From the NCBI GenBank assembly GCA_950295325.1, contig OX485804.1:1490001-1550000 (forward strand): DNA of 60,000 nucleotides. The letters run 5' to 3'. Position numbers and translations under genes: made by a program. Source of the stretch: Polytrichum commune (taxonomy: Eukaryota > Streptophyta > Polytrichopsida > Polytrichales > Polytrichaceae). This document shows positions 24,878 through 35,333 of the stretch, in pieces; the stretch's first letter is position 1, and each line of letters begins with the position of its first letter. Below the pieces are notes generated by a model. The model saw nothing but the letters and a program-made list of their open reading frames with translations. It searched no databases and was not told the DNA's origin.

Positions 24878-26605
24878 TTATCCTCGTTTGTCAATGATAT
24901 ATCCGTCTAAGTCATGCCATGGATATTGCCGGACTCCACATGTGCAGTGTAGTGGGTGTGTATTTTGATATTGGCATGTGGGAACTGTAGGACGGTTACT
25001 GATGGATTGTTGCGTGTATATTTCTGCTGCGATGTCTTCTGGATTAGTTAATATATTGTTTTGTCTATCAATGATGGAGTCCAGGGGTGAGGTTTCAGTG
25101 TTCTTGAAGACTTTTCGATTTATCTTTTTGGGGTTTTTTTCATACATTTGACGGTATTTTGATACGGCCTTTAGAATGCAGTCTTTGGTGTATTTTGTGG
25201 TGATTTTCCTGGCTTCTTTATTTGCATTTTTTGCGATGATTGCTATGGCATCAATCCATTCAGTAGGAGGTGCCGTTGTAACAGGTGGGTGTGGGATGTT
25301 TGTGTGTTGGTGGTTTCGTATATCGTTTAGGATGGGGTGTGCTTGCCAGAGTGTATCGTGTTGTGCAATGTATATGGTTTTCCTGATGAGGTGATATGTG
25401 TTGAGGTGTCTTTTCCATTTTCTCGCAAGTTTGCGTGGCAAAAACCCACCTTGTTGTGATGTTCTGTTCGTAAGGTTGGGTACTGGGTCTGCTTTACAGG
25501 TTTCTTTAATTGTTTCTGAAATTTTGTATACAATGTGGTCGAATGTTGTACAGGCTTCCGCCCATTGATCCGGGCTTAAGTGTTGGTGGTTTTCGAGTAG
25601 GGTGGTAAGGGCTTTTATTTGTGCAGAGTTTTCTTTGAAGAATGTTATGTTGAATTTTTCGATGTTTTCTGGTGGTATTGGATTTAGTATTCTAGTTGGT
25701 GACGTGTTTGTGGGGGGTGGGGATCTGGCTATAAGGGTGTTGTGGGAGATATGTAGTACAACTGGATAATGGTCTGAGTTTAGATTCATGTTTGTGATTG
25801 TGGTAGAAATGAATTTGTTGTTGTCTGGTGAGTGAATGTAGAATCCATCTATTAGACTTGTTGATGTGTAATTATAGCCTCCTTGTCTGGAGATGCTAGT
25901 GTTAGTTGGGATATATTCTAGGTTGAGTGATGCGGTGAAAATTTTCCATTGGTAATCTTCTTCTTGTGGAGGGGTGTTAATGTTGTTATTTTGTCTGCCT
26001 CTAAGTGCGATATCTCGGTTAAAGTCCCCACATAATGAATACATGTGATTGGGGTGTATAGTGATTTCGTTAGTGATTTCGTTCTTAAGGTGTGGAATGA
26101 GGCATGTGTCTTCTAAGTGTGTAGGCATGTACATGTGTATGATTAGCCAAGGTATTAGTGGATGGTTGTTTATTTTAATTATTTGTAGGTATGGGGATAT
26201 ATTTACTGGCGTGGGAATTTTGGTGATATTCCCAGGGAATGCATATTTCTTGTGGATAAGTGTGAGTAAGCCTCCTTTTCCGGGGGTATAGGGCATTCTT
26301 TGTTGTATGCATCTTGTGAGTGCATGTGTGTTGTTGAAAATGAGTTTAAATTCCGGAAATAGGTTTTGTATGTATTTTGTAGATTTATTTGCGGTTAGTT
26401 TGGTTTCTTGGATATGTATGATTGCTATGTTGTTTAGCGAGTTGTTTATTAGGCTTTGTAGGTTTGGTAATGATGTGTTGAGTGATGACGCATTCCATGT
26501 TATTATGTTTGTTTCGTGCTCGGTGTCGGTGTTAATTCTTGGGGTTGGCGTGGGAGTAGCTGGGGGTGGGGTGGGTGTGAATATTCGTTGATGCTTTCTA
26601 GGCAT
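24878..26605 (-). pseudogene. LINE ORF2: APE-type endonuclease domain
   Basis: 575 codons open. Motifs of the apurinic endonuclease family: IITWNASSLNT, IIHIQETKL (Glu), YSLCGDFNRD (Asn/Asp), SLIDGFYI and LNSDHYPVVLHI (SDH). It ends at an in-frame TAA; the same frame then continues into RT fingers. Its start overlaps the upstream ORF by about 100 bases in another frame. Confidence 0.88.
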
Positions 26606-27156
26606 CGGAGTGCTTCGGTGATCAATTGATTTGGGAGGAAGGGAAATTTATTTTGAAGGGTGATTGGTGTTGGTGTAGTATCTTGGTTGTGGATAAATTC
26701 GTATATCTCTGTGTGTATTGAATTTTTTGGGTATATTATATCTTGATTGTTTTCTACAAAAGTTGTGTATGGGTGAGGTGTTGATATATGCCTTTCGGGG
26801 GGGTTGGTGAGGTTGGCCAGTCTGATAATCAGTGTGTTCGTCCATATGTTATTAAAGTGGTAGTTTTGGGGTTGGGCTAGTATGTTATTGCATGTGTCTA
26901 TTGAGGGGTGGATGGTGATGATTAGAGCGTATAGCATATGGGTTAGTGGTGATTGCCTTTGTGTTTGGATATATTGATGTAGATGCGGGTAGGTGGTTAT
27001 TGCTTGAGGGTGTAGTGGGTGTGTGTTTTTTAGTATGGGGGTAAATGTGTTTGCTATGTGTTGGTATTCAGGTTGTAGTTTTATAGTGTTTGGAATGAAG
27101 TAGATGTTGGCTCTTTTTTTGTGTGTAGCAGGGTGTGTATGTAGGATGTTAGGCAT
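26503..27156 (-). CDS. Upstream ORF of the LINE, unknown
   Basis: 217 codons, rich in His, Pro, Asn and Thr because of the A/C-biased strand. Begins MPNILHTHPATHKKRANIYF. No domain is recognised. It overlaps the endonuclease ORF start by about 100 bases in a different frame, so it may be ORF1 or an N-terminal extension lost by a frameshift. Confidence 0.4.
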   Translation of the reverse strand: MPNILHTHPATHKKRANIYFIPNTIKLQPEYQHIANTFTPILKNTHPLHPQAITTYPHLHQYIQTQRQSPLTHMLYALIITIHPSIDTCNNILAQPQNYHFNNIWTNTLIIRLANLTNPPERHISTPHPYTTFVENNQDIIYPKNSIHTEIYEFIHNQDTTPTPITLQNKFPFLPNQLITEALRCLESINEYSHPPHPQLLPRQPQELTPTPSTKQT

Positions 27157-27432
27157 TGGTCCGGGGTTGGGTTCTATGTCCCCACATTTTAGTAATTATA
27201 GTTTGTTAATAAAGTAGTATCCGTGGGAATGGAGTGTTTTTGGATTTTTCATGTTTGTTTTTATATATATTATGATTGTGAATTTGGTTGTAGTAAAGAG
27301 GTTAGGTATAGCGGGTATGATGTTTTCTATTTGTTTGGGTGAGAAGTGTGAGTTTGTATTTTTTATAGATTTTTGGCTTGTTATTGAGTTAGGTCTCCAG
27401 TTATTTATGAAGTGGTATGTGTTATTATTTGT

Positions 27433-27757
27433 GTGGCGAGGCCGGTAGGCCGAGGCCATTGTATCTTTTGGGTGAGGTTGGTATTTTGAATGAGGGTTTA
27501 ATAGGTGTTTGAAATAGGGTTTGTGATGGTGTTTGATGTTGAGGTGAGGTTTATTTAGGGCGAGTAGTTTATATTTACTTCTTGTAAATAGATTAGGTAA
27601 GGCAATTATTGTTTTTTGTGTAGTTTTTGGGAGGTAGTGTATAGGTTTAGTATGTTGGTGGGTAGGCTTTGTGATTGTGTTAATGATGGGGTTGAGGGAG
27701 TTGTAGTGTATATATCTTGTTAGTTTTATTTTGTGGCGAGGCCGGTAGGCCGATGCC
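27433..27757 (-). repeat. GC-rich motif repeated 300 bp apart in the LINE 5' region
   Basis: GGCGAGGCCGGTAGGCCGA with flanking GTG and GCC occurs at 27433-27457 and 27733-27757 in an otherwise A+T-rich stretch. It contains the palindrome-like GGCCGGTAGGCC. The sequences between are not otherwise alike. Possibly a 5' UTR or promoter element. Confidence 0.7.
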
Positions 27758-27986
27758 GTATTGTGTACTTTGTTGTGTTGGATAGGATATTGTTGTATTG
27801 TGAGTAAATAGATTTGTTTTTGTGAGGTGTTGGGGGGGTTTTCTTTGTGAATTTTAGTATTTATGAATACTATAGGTAGGGTTTTATTTTTAGTATATAT
27901 TAATAATTTAATTTAATTTTTGTTTTTAGTATATAAATATACTATAAGTAATTTATAATTGTACGCCGCCGGGATGTTTGTCGAAA

Positions 27987-29606
27987 TTAGTTTGTCAAGT
28001 CCATATTGTTTTCAATTTCCGATATGTCCGGATGAGCCGCTTCTATAGCATCCAAGGTAATCTTCATTTGCCTTTGAAGGAGTTGTATTTGGAGCTTGGA
28101 ATTCTTGTTTGACTCCGCTTGCACATGGTCGGCATAAACCTTAGCCTCTTGCACAATCTCATCTTTAAGGTTCACCATTTCCTTTCGTATTTCATCCGTC
28201 CCCTTTTTTACCGCTGTTTCTACCATTTTGTTGAGATCTTTGTTGGTGATGTTTTGGTGCGGTCCATTCTCCAGAGCTTGGATGGTGTTTGCAAGTGCGG
28301 TGTTCACGTCTGAAAATCCAAGTCTAACTAGCTCTTCTTTACTAGGTGCATTTATCCCGTCTAGACTTTTTGGATGGGGGGTAAATTCAACATATTTACC
28401 AAATATTTTTTCATTTTTCTTAACAAATTTCTTGTAGACAAACGAGTTGAGGCATTGGACATTGCATGAGCCCGTATGCTTCCCGTTCTCAAGTCTAAAG
28501 TAAAAACCGAGAACATTTAGTTCTCCCATGCATTTTCGGATTCCTTCTTCGATTTGCATGGTTGTTTTTACCTTATTGAGGTTACGGGCGATTAGAATGA
28601 GTGCACTCTTTCGGGCTTTATCATCTTCTGAGAGTTTTTCATTACTTGCAAAGTTTACATCTACTATTTCATTAAAAAACGAAAGTTTGAGTGCTTTAAT
28701 TCTTTTGGCTTCCTCTGGAGAGGGTGCTTTAATCCAAGCAAACTCTGCATCCACCGATTTTTGCACATTCGTTATTTCAAAGTCAAGGCCCCGTCGAAAT
28801 CCATCCCCAACTATTTCTACAAACAAATCATACCATTCTTTACCCTTGATTGACGGGGTTGTGATTTTGACGGAGAGCATGGATGCAATTGCAATGGTAT
28901 CAAAGGATTTACACACTTTGCCTATAGCATGTGTAAATTGGCCAAGCTTGAGGATGAAAGGTCTCAATCCACAGAGAAGGCCATATCCATCCATTTCAGG
29001 GTTTTTAAGGTGGAGTTTAATAATTCCACTCCATCTTTTGGTCCCATGAAAACAAAGGACAGCTATGGGCTCTCCTAGAACTTCCCCGACCTCTATCCTC
29101 ATTGTTTTTAGTCTATCCTTTGTTAAGTTGAGTATCACATCTCTATCCAATTCTATTCTTTCAATTTCAAAATGGATAGATATGTGATAGTCCAAAGCAA
29201 ATCCATGGTCACCCACTTCCACATCCGAAGGAATCTGGGTGAGATTGTAGTGCATTCCCTCCTTACCATCCGTTCGTATAGAAGGCCACTCTTCTTGGGC
29301 AACGAACGGAAAGGAGGGAGATGACTCCACCATTTCATGTGCTTCAGACTCACACATACCTTTTTTGACTAACTCAGTGAAAGAAGGTGTTTGAATGAGA
29401 GGCATGTTGGCAAATTTTGCAATTGTGTTCATAGCTTGAAAACCAAGCCAATAGGGGGGGCGTGTTCTCTCAGTGGGTGCTAGTCCTTTAACCTTTTTTT
29501 GACTTGACAATACCACAGCAAGCACTGGACGTTTTCCACTTGTAGAATCTATATTTTCATTTTCAAACAACTTATGGGATGATGAGGTTGGAGTGATGGT
29601 TGCCAT
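27987..29606 (-). CDS. 539-residue ORF of unknown family, RRM-like plus coiled coil, inside the large element
   Basis: The longest intact ORF here. The frame is open from 30215, but I chose the Met at 29606 (CAGAATGGC context) because the upstream codons read like noncoding DNA. Residues ~165-220 (TMRIEVGEVLGEPIAVLCFH...WSGIIKLHLKNPEMDG) and ~334-412 (SALILIARNLNKV...GKYVEFTPHP) have the strand-helix pattern of RRM-like folds. Residues ~455-520 look like a charged coiled coil. No catalytic motif and no zinc knuckle are seen. Such a layout resembles ORF1 or Gag nucleic-acid-binding proteins. It lacks the A/C bias of the adjacent LINE, so it more likely belongs to the outer element. Function unknown. 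Confidence 0.65.
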   Translation of the reverse strand: MATITPTSSSHKLFENENIDSTSGKRPVLAVVLSSQKKVKGLAPTERTRPPYWLGFQAMNTIAKFANMPLIQTPSFTELVKKGMCESEAHEMVESSPSFPFVAQEEWPSIRTDGKEGMHYNLTQIPSDVEVGDHGFALDYHISIHFEIERIELDRDVILNLTKDRLKTMRIEVGEVLGEPIAVLCFHGTKRWSGIIKLHLKNPEMDGYGLLCGLRPFILKLGQFTHAIGKVCKSFDTIAIASMLSVKITTPSIKGKEWYDLFVEIVGDGFRRGLDFEITNVQKSVDAEFAWIKAPSPEEAKRIKALKLSFFNEIVDVNFASNEKLSEDDKARKSALILIARNLNKVKTTMQIEEGIRKCMGELNVLGFYFRLENGKHTGSCNVQCLNSFVYKKFVKKNEKIFGKYVEFTPHPKSLDGINAPSKEELVRLGFSDVNTALANTIQALENGPHQNITNKDLNKMVETAVKKGTDEIRKEMVNLKDEIVQEAKVYADHVQAESNKNSKLQIQLLQRQMKITLDAIEAAHPDISEIENNMDLTN

Positions 29607-30984
29607 TCTGATATAAGCAAAACAAACAAACGTTTTGTACTTTAGTTTTGAATGAGGTATACTTCTTATTTTCTTTCCTCTAATTCCTTTCCACAAATTA
29701 AGTTGTGGGCCTCCTAGGAATTGAGAGTGAAAGAAGAAGTGATTTGCATGTTCTAACATCATATGAGTACTAGTATGAGTACAACTTGCATTCATCCTAT
29801 GATAACACCTTTTCCTATTCATATGAATCTTCATATTAGTACTTACAAATTGGTTGTAAGTGCTCTTATGTAGATTGTGATTTGTCACAACTCCACTTCC
29901 CATTCCACTTTCCCATTCCACTTTCCCTTTCCACTTATGAGCAAGTGAGGCTTGAAAGGGAGATATGCTAAGGAAGGAGATATGTAAGGTGTAATTAGTT
30001 AGTTGACTTCGTGTTTTGCCATTGTTAAGACATGTAATGTAAGGTACAAAGAAATGTTCTTGCAATATTACTTTTGTTTCGTTAGTGTTTTTAGCATAGC
30101 AATTTGTGTGACATGCATATGGTGTGTGTGAGTGTACACCGAGAGAGTTACTCCAATATAGGGAGGCAATAAGCCAATACACAAGAACAATATAGGTTGT
30201 ATGAACAACCTTCATTTCACCTAATTTCTACTACTTCTATCTAAGTGCTAAGTGCCTAGCTTACTATGTGGGTGATAATTAAGTGACTATGTGTGTGGTG
30301 ACTAAGTATGTACTGTGTGTGTCTACTGAATGGCTATGTGCATGAGTGCTTAATCTATGTGCCGTAGAGAAACATGTGTGCAGAGTGCGTAACCTGTATG
30401 CAGGTGTGACTAAGTGTTCTGTAAAAGAGATGTGTGCGTGTATACTATGTGCCTATGTGCATGATTTTGTGTGAGGAAGGGGGGTTCGGATTTACCTGGA
30501 TGCTTTGAATGTCAGGCTGCCGACACTCTGCTGGATGCTGACCCCGCTTCTGGAGCTCCCTGCTTGCTCCTGGATGTTTGAAAGTGTCGGGATAGCTGGC
30601 TCAACTTTCCTCCAGCACCTTGCTAGTTCTGTAGCACTCCCAGCAGCTCTGAATTCGATTCCCGCGGTCTCTCGGACAGTAGCTCCCTCTCCTGAGCACC
30701 TTCTACCAACGGCAGAGCTCCTTCCAGGCAGCCTCGTTGGTTTACAGTGAACGTCGGTGCAGTCCTTCAGTGAATCGGCAAGTAACAAATCGGCAGCAAC
30801 TTTCAGAGTCGGTGGCAGTAGTCTTGGGCAGCAACCTCCCTTCTTTCAGCAACTTCGGCAGCATTCCTGTAACTCCCGAGTTCGCCGTAAACAGAGAGTG
30901 CAGTATGGTCTGGATTCGGTGCAGGTGAGGTTTGTGTTCGGTGTGGGATGTGCGTGCGGCTTCAGTGGTCTCCAAATCTCGGTG

Positions 30985-31200
30985 GGGGTGGGATTTCGGG
31001 GCAGCAGCTCCGTCTAGAATTTCGGTGCAGTAGCTCCGACTTGGATTTCGGTGTAGCAGCTCCGACTGGGTTTTCGGTTCAGCAGCTCCGGGGTAGATTC
31101 GGAGTGGCCCCACTTCGGTGCAGCAACTCCGGGGTAAATTTGGTGTAGCAACTCCGGGGTTCGGTGCAATCAGCCACTCTTGGGTAAATTCGGTGTAGGG
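30985..31200. repeat. ~26-bp tandem repeat (TTCGGTGCAGCAGCTCCG type)
   Basis: Seven or so degenerate units: TTCGGNGCAGCAGCTCCG followed by ACTTGGAT- or GGGTAAAT-like spacers. It lies within a G+C-richer block (30480-32330) in the right part of the large element. Confidence 0.8.
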
Positions 31201-32700
31201 TTCCGGCAGTCTAAATTGTTGCGGCTACACTAACGGCGCAGACAGTATATAGTTCGGAGGTTCGGTGACGCGGTCTACTTGCTGGATTTCTTAGTTACAG
31301 TAGATTCTCAGATCTGGTTGCCTCTGATCTGAGATGTCACTTTGAATCAGAAAAAAATTCTCTGAGTCTATCTAGCACTGAGTGGGTGTTTCGTTTGATG
31401 TTTGGTCTCCGAAAGAGTAAGTGTGAGATCTATGTCTACCTTCTCTACTACGTGATTTCTATAACAAGTGTTGCGGCTTACTCATGGGAAGACTACGGTC
31501 TTTCTGAACCTCTAATTTATCTAGAACTAAGTGTTCTCTCCTGTTTCGAGGAGTGATATATGTTCTGATATCCGAAGTAGGTAAGGAGTGAGATCTGTTT
31601 ACGGCCTACAGAGTGAGTTCGACCAACTGAAAGCTTAGATCTGAACTAAGAGCCTTGCAATGTAGTCTAAGGTAAGAGCTGTGTAGTCTAGGGTAAGAGC
31701 AGAAGTACTGTGGATGCGTCGGAGTTGGCTAGTTGTTTGAAGATGACGGTCTCCGGCAGATGCAGCAGCGCCGGTGCTTCTCCGCGGTCTCCTACAGGTG
31801 TAGCGGCTGCGTCGGTTTCTTCTCCGTGGTCTCCTACAAGTGTAGCAACGTCGGTTCTTCTCGGTGCTTCTCTTCTAGTGTTGCGGGACTCAGAGGGGTA
31901 ACATGTGTAGATCTGGTAGTGGAGTAGCGGAGTGTCGATGCGTGAGATAGCAAATGAAGAGATGTGCGAATGGCTTCAGCAAGTTTGTTTTATACTGTTG
32001 GTGTGGGTTTGGAACAGGTGTCTCTTCGGCTACCAAGAAGGTGGGTGGCTGGGGAAGTTTCGAGGAGCAACATCACTGCCGCTTCCACTCTTCCGCTTCC
32101 CCAGCCTCCAACAGCCTTTCGGCGCCTTAGCCCCTCAACGCAAACATTCTAAAACCCTACTTCTTTGCATCTCAACTCTTCCGCCTGCTGGTGGTGTGCA
32201 CACATACTCGCCTGCCGTAAAGAAACATCATGAATTTACACCGACCAAACGTGTCATACTAAAGAGGGAGAACAGTAGTATTGTTTCTCGGACCAAGATG
32301 ATGATTGTACAGTCACATTAGGCCATCTTTAGTGGTAGCTAAGAAGTTATATTCATTTAGGCTAGTTGGTGCCACGTGTGGGTTTGTATGAGTGTGTTTA
32401 ACCATTGAGAAAAGTGTTTTTCAACACTTGCACCTCTTGGTCAAAATAACTCACTTGCATTATTAATGGAGAATGTGGAAGATTCTTGCAATGGCAAGAA
32501 AAAGGAAGTGAAGATTAAACGAGCGAGGGGAATGTCCTTAAGGGCATGTGTGGCTAAAGCCACGGGTTGGACGCTTGAGAAAGCCAACTCTACCACAAGC
32601 CAAGAGGCTAACATTAATAAAGTACAATGAGTAGAAACAATATGTGTTCTTTTGGACATAAAAATTACTTTGCACATGGTTCAAGTTTGTAAGAGATACA
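31201..32700. other. Right interior of the large element
   Basis: No ORF with recognisable homology is seen. It holds TTGCTGGATTTCTTAGTTAC near 31278, loosely like the left-side 62-bp repeat. Confidence 0.35.
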
Positions 32701-32939
32701 TGTGACTCGCAAAGCCATCACCCGGACTAGGACGCTTAAGGGTGGTGGATTTGGCCTCACACATGGTTGATTATTTTTTTGTTTGTTACTTTACATTAAG
32801 GATGCTCTCCACTTTTCACTCACTTCTCATAGGATACGAGAAAAAAAAAATCATAGAAAAAAACCCCCCCACTCCATTAACAAATCTTGCAGACCTTATA
32901 CCACTAAACCCGTAGTCATCACTAAAGTGGCACTAATTA

Positions 32940-33600
32940 CACTAAATGGGGTAGTGGTGCGAGAAACATCGCCTCAAAAAAGTTAGTTAACTATAGTGGT
33001 GTGAGAAGAGTTGCCTCAAAATAGTTAGTTAACTATAGTGGTGTGAGAAGTGGCGCCTCAAAATAGTTAGTTAACTATAGTTAACTATAGTGGGTGGACT
33101 ATATGGTAATAGTGCCCTAATAATGCAAATATCCCTGCCTTAGGGCCCATAGGCGAACCCTGAGATTTGAAGAAATCGAATTATTGGGGACAGTAATAAA
33201 GGCAAGTGACACTTATATGAACTAGAATTGATAAAAAGGTGATACTCTATATTCATATTATCGGTCGAACACGGTAACGTCTGGAAATGGACTTTCACTA
33301 TGCAATGGTTCACTTGGGTTGTTTGTTGTGGATTCATCTGGGTTCGAGTCCCTCGATGGCATTGGTATTTTTTTCCTGCAGCCTGCTGATGAGAGTCGAC
33401 ATCGTAGTTAACTATAGTGGTGCGGTAACAGGTCAGCCTCATGGACCTATTTAACTATAGTGGTTGCAGAAGCGGGCCAGGTTGTGCAATAGTTAACTAT
33501 AGTGATGAGCAATCGGATCGGCCTCGTGGTCTAGTTAACTATAGTGATGCCCTAAACCAAGTACAAGAAAAGTAGTTAAAATAGTTAACTAGCGTAGTGG
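32940..33600. repeat. Array of GTTAACTATAGTG motifs
   Basis: About ten copies of (A)GTTAACTATAG(TTAA)/TG. The first three lie in ~50-bp tandem units with GGTGTGAGAAG and GCCTCAAAATAGTTA. Later copies are separated by unrelated short text. The motif is palindromic (TTAACTATAGTTAA at 33071). Two more copies lie at 59891-59907 and 59944-59956. Confidence 0.8.
33295..33380 (+). other. Pol III B-box-like segment (possible SINE fragment)
   Basis: GGTTCGAGTCCCTCGATGGC matches the B-box consensus exactly and is followed by a T run. An A box is not clear and no cloverleaf forms, so it is a SINE or tRNA-derived remnant at best. Confidence 0.3.
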
Positions 33601-35333
33601 TATAAGGTCTGAAATCTTGTACAAATTCATGTCATAAGAATTAGATCAAGGTGACTAATTTACCACAATTTGTGACATGCTTTTAAAGGGCATTGGATGT
33701 GATCTTCTTAGGTGGTTACATAGATGTGTGCATATAGTAATTAATGTTGAGCAGGTGTTGAACATTGACTTCTGAGTTATCCCAACCAATAATCTATCAT
33801 ATTAATCCTCATACTAATACAAGAAAATGTTCCTTTTAAGAGGACATGGTGAGGATATTGAACCATTTTGCACGTAAGGAGGTTTCAAATAAGATTAGTG
33901 TTTGAATAAGACATGTCTATATATTGAGTTTGTTTGTTTATTTGTTTTGTCATGCTGAGATCTCACAAACCACGATGCCTATGGGGACGTGCTTGGTATC
34001 GTTGGATAGCCCTCAAGGAGAGGGGTCCACCATTTTGGTTTCATGATCTTGGGACACACATTGAGGGAGATATTGAAATTCAAGTGATTAATTTATGGCA
34101 TGGAAAATCATGTCAAATGAGATCATGGGTAAGCTATGAGAAAGACAACAGAGGTAGATAATTGGGGTCTAAAAATTTGAGTACAAAGTCGAGTTTCATT
34201 GTAGATGCAAGGGAGATGTCTAGCAATTGTGGGATTAACATATCAAGAATTCTTGCATCTAACTGTGCGAGCCAAGTTAATGTTGACTACCTGTGTTTTC
34301 GAGTTTGTTGTTTCCATTGTTATGCACTACAACTCAAGGGTGATGCAGCCATCGCTTTTATTTCACCTCTCCCAAGTTTTCTCATGCAACTCCACACCTC
34401 TTCGCTGTTTCATCTAATTCAAAAAACATACCTAATATTTGGATCAACACAAGGATTTATGATTTGAGATGGTGCAAATAATCGTGACATGTCCAAGTAG
34501 CGATTCTATAAGTATGTTAGGGTTTTTAGAGCGAGGGTGACTTTCAAGTGGGAGATCACACAAGCAATTGGAAGCAACATCTCTCGTATAGTAGCTCGCT
34601 CCATTGAATGATTAGGTTTGTAGTGGTGAAGGGATTTGAAGCAGTCCAGGTAAAGCAGATGTGCTTCAAGGGGGTCACAAATCAGCACGAGTGGGATATC
34701 TTGATCCACAAAGATATGCTTATCTAGCTACTTGAGCTCAACTCTTGTTTTTTTTCATTCTCCTTCTCGTTTGATTGGCATAGGAATGGTACTGGCAGCA
34801 AATCCGTTAGTGTGTTGGCAATGTTAAAATAAAATTGGGTTTACTTGGAGAGAGACTCATCAACATGTGAAATTGGTTGTAATTATGAATTAGGCTAGTA
34901 TTGTTGTGGCTTTTAAAACAACCAAGAATCATATGCGTTTACCTCTTCAAGTGGACTCTGAGTAGAAGTACACAATGTCTCGTATTTATGTGACCAAATT
35001 ATGTCCTGCTTGAATAACACAGTGCTTTCAAAACTTCAAAAATATGATTACAACGGACCCAAAATAAAAATAAAAATGGAGAAATTGCGAAGGGCTCTTT
35101 AAAAGGCTAAAGTTCACATGAAGTGCATTTATTTTGGTGCCCTTTAATTGGAAATGCATATAATGACTTGAACCTTGAATATGGTGATAGGAGATCCAAG
35201 GGCTCCATTTAAAGGCTTTGTGAGTATTGCACCCTAGTCAATAAATGAGGTATGTTCAGGGCCATTGGCTGCTGGGGGAGGGGGTGCCAACAGGGATTTA
35301 CACTAACATGGTGGTAGGTATGTGTGCGTGTGT
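33601..35333. other. Intergenic stretch with repeat fragments
   Basis: No gene is recognised. 33955-34160 is open for ~65 codons (containing GPPFWFHDLGTHIEGDIEIQ), but no family is recalled. Bases 34203-34262 and 34560-34610 recur at 44308-44372 and 43927-43978. Confidence 0.4.

Larger units (their letters stand above)
20091..27960 (-). mobile_element. Dual-endonuclease (Dualen/RandI-like) non-LTR retrotransposon, inactivated
   Basis: On the - strand it ends in an uninterrupted 38-nt poly(A) (T run 20091-20128), with the last stop just before it. Domains in order: upstream ORF (27156-26503), APE endonuclease (26605-24878), RT (24760-22351), chromodomain-like segment (~22905-22730), RNase H (~21640-21170), and CCHC finger plus restriction-like endonuclease (20868-20137). 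Having both APE and RLE nucleases is the hallmark of the Dualen/RandI clade. Breaks: in-frame stops at 24878, 22351 and 20875, and a frameshift near 24450. The 5' limit is inferred from the loss of the strong A/C bias at about 27960. A weak target-repeat candidate (aaatattatataag before the T run, aaatatactataag near 27937) is not decisive. Confidence 0.85.
18249..32761. mobile_element. Large TSD-flanked element (TGTGAGCCC...GGCCTCACA) hosting a LINE insertion
   Basis: CATGG stands immediately outside both ends (18244-18248 and 32762-32766). The termini are short inverted repeats (TGTGAGCCC / TGTGAGGCC). The same left terminus (TGTGAGCCCAAAAnGGTGCC) and right terminus (ACGCTTAAGGGTGG...GGCCTCACA) occur in a separate 1.56-kb element at 35738-37299, which has its own CCCCA duplication. 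Without the LINE (20091 to ~27960) the element is about 6.6 kb. It holds tandem repeats near both ends and a 539-codon ORF on the - strand. I find no internal second copy of either terminus, so a standard LTR pair is not evident. It may be a LARD-like retroelement or a DNA transposon; the class is not settled. Confidence 0.65.

Noticed and set aside
29607-30215. N-terminal 203 codons of the open frame before the 539-residue ORF
   Set aside because: Composition and content look noncoding, and the Met at 29606 has a better context; the longer start cannot be fully excluded.
20091-30215. One LINE with the 539-residue ORF as its ORF1
   Set aside because: The sharp composition change at ~27960 and the outer CATGG-flanked element argue against it, although the RRM-like look keeps it possible.
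33295-33380. tRNA gene
   Set aside because: A B box is present, but there is no A box and no cloverleaf.
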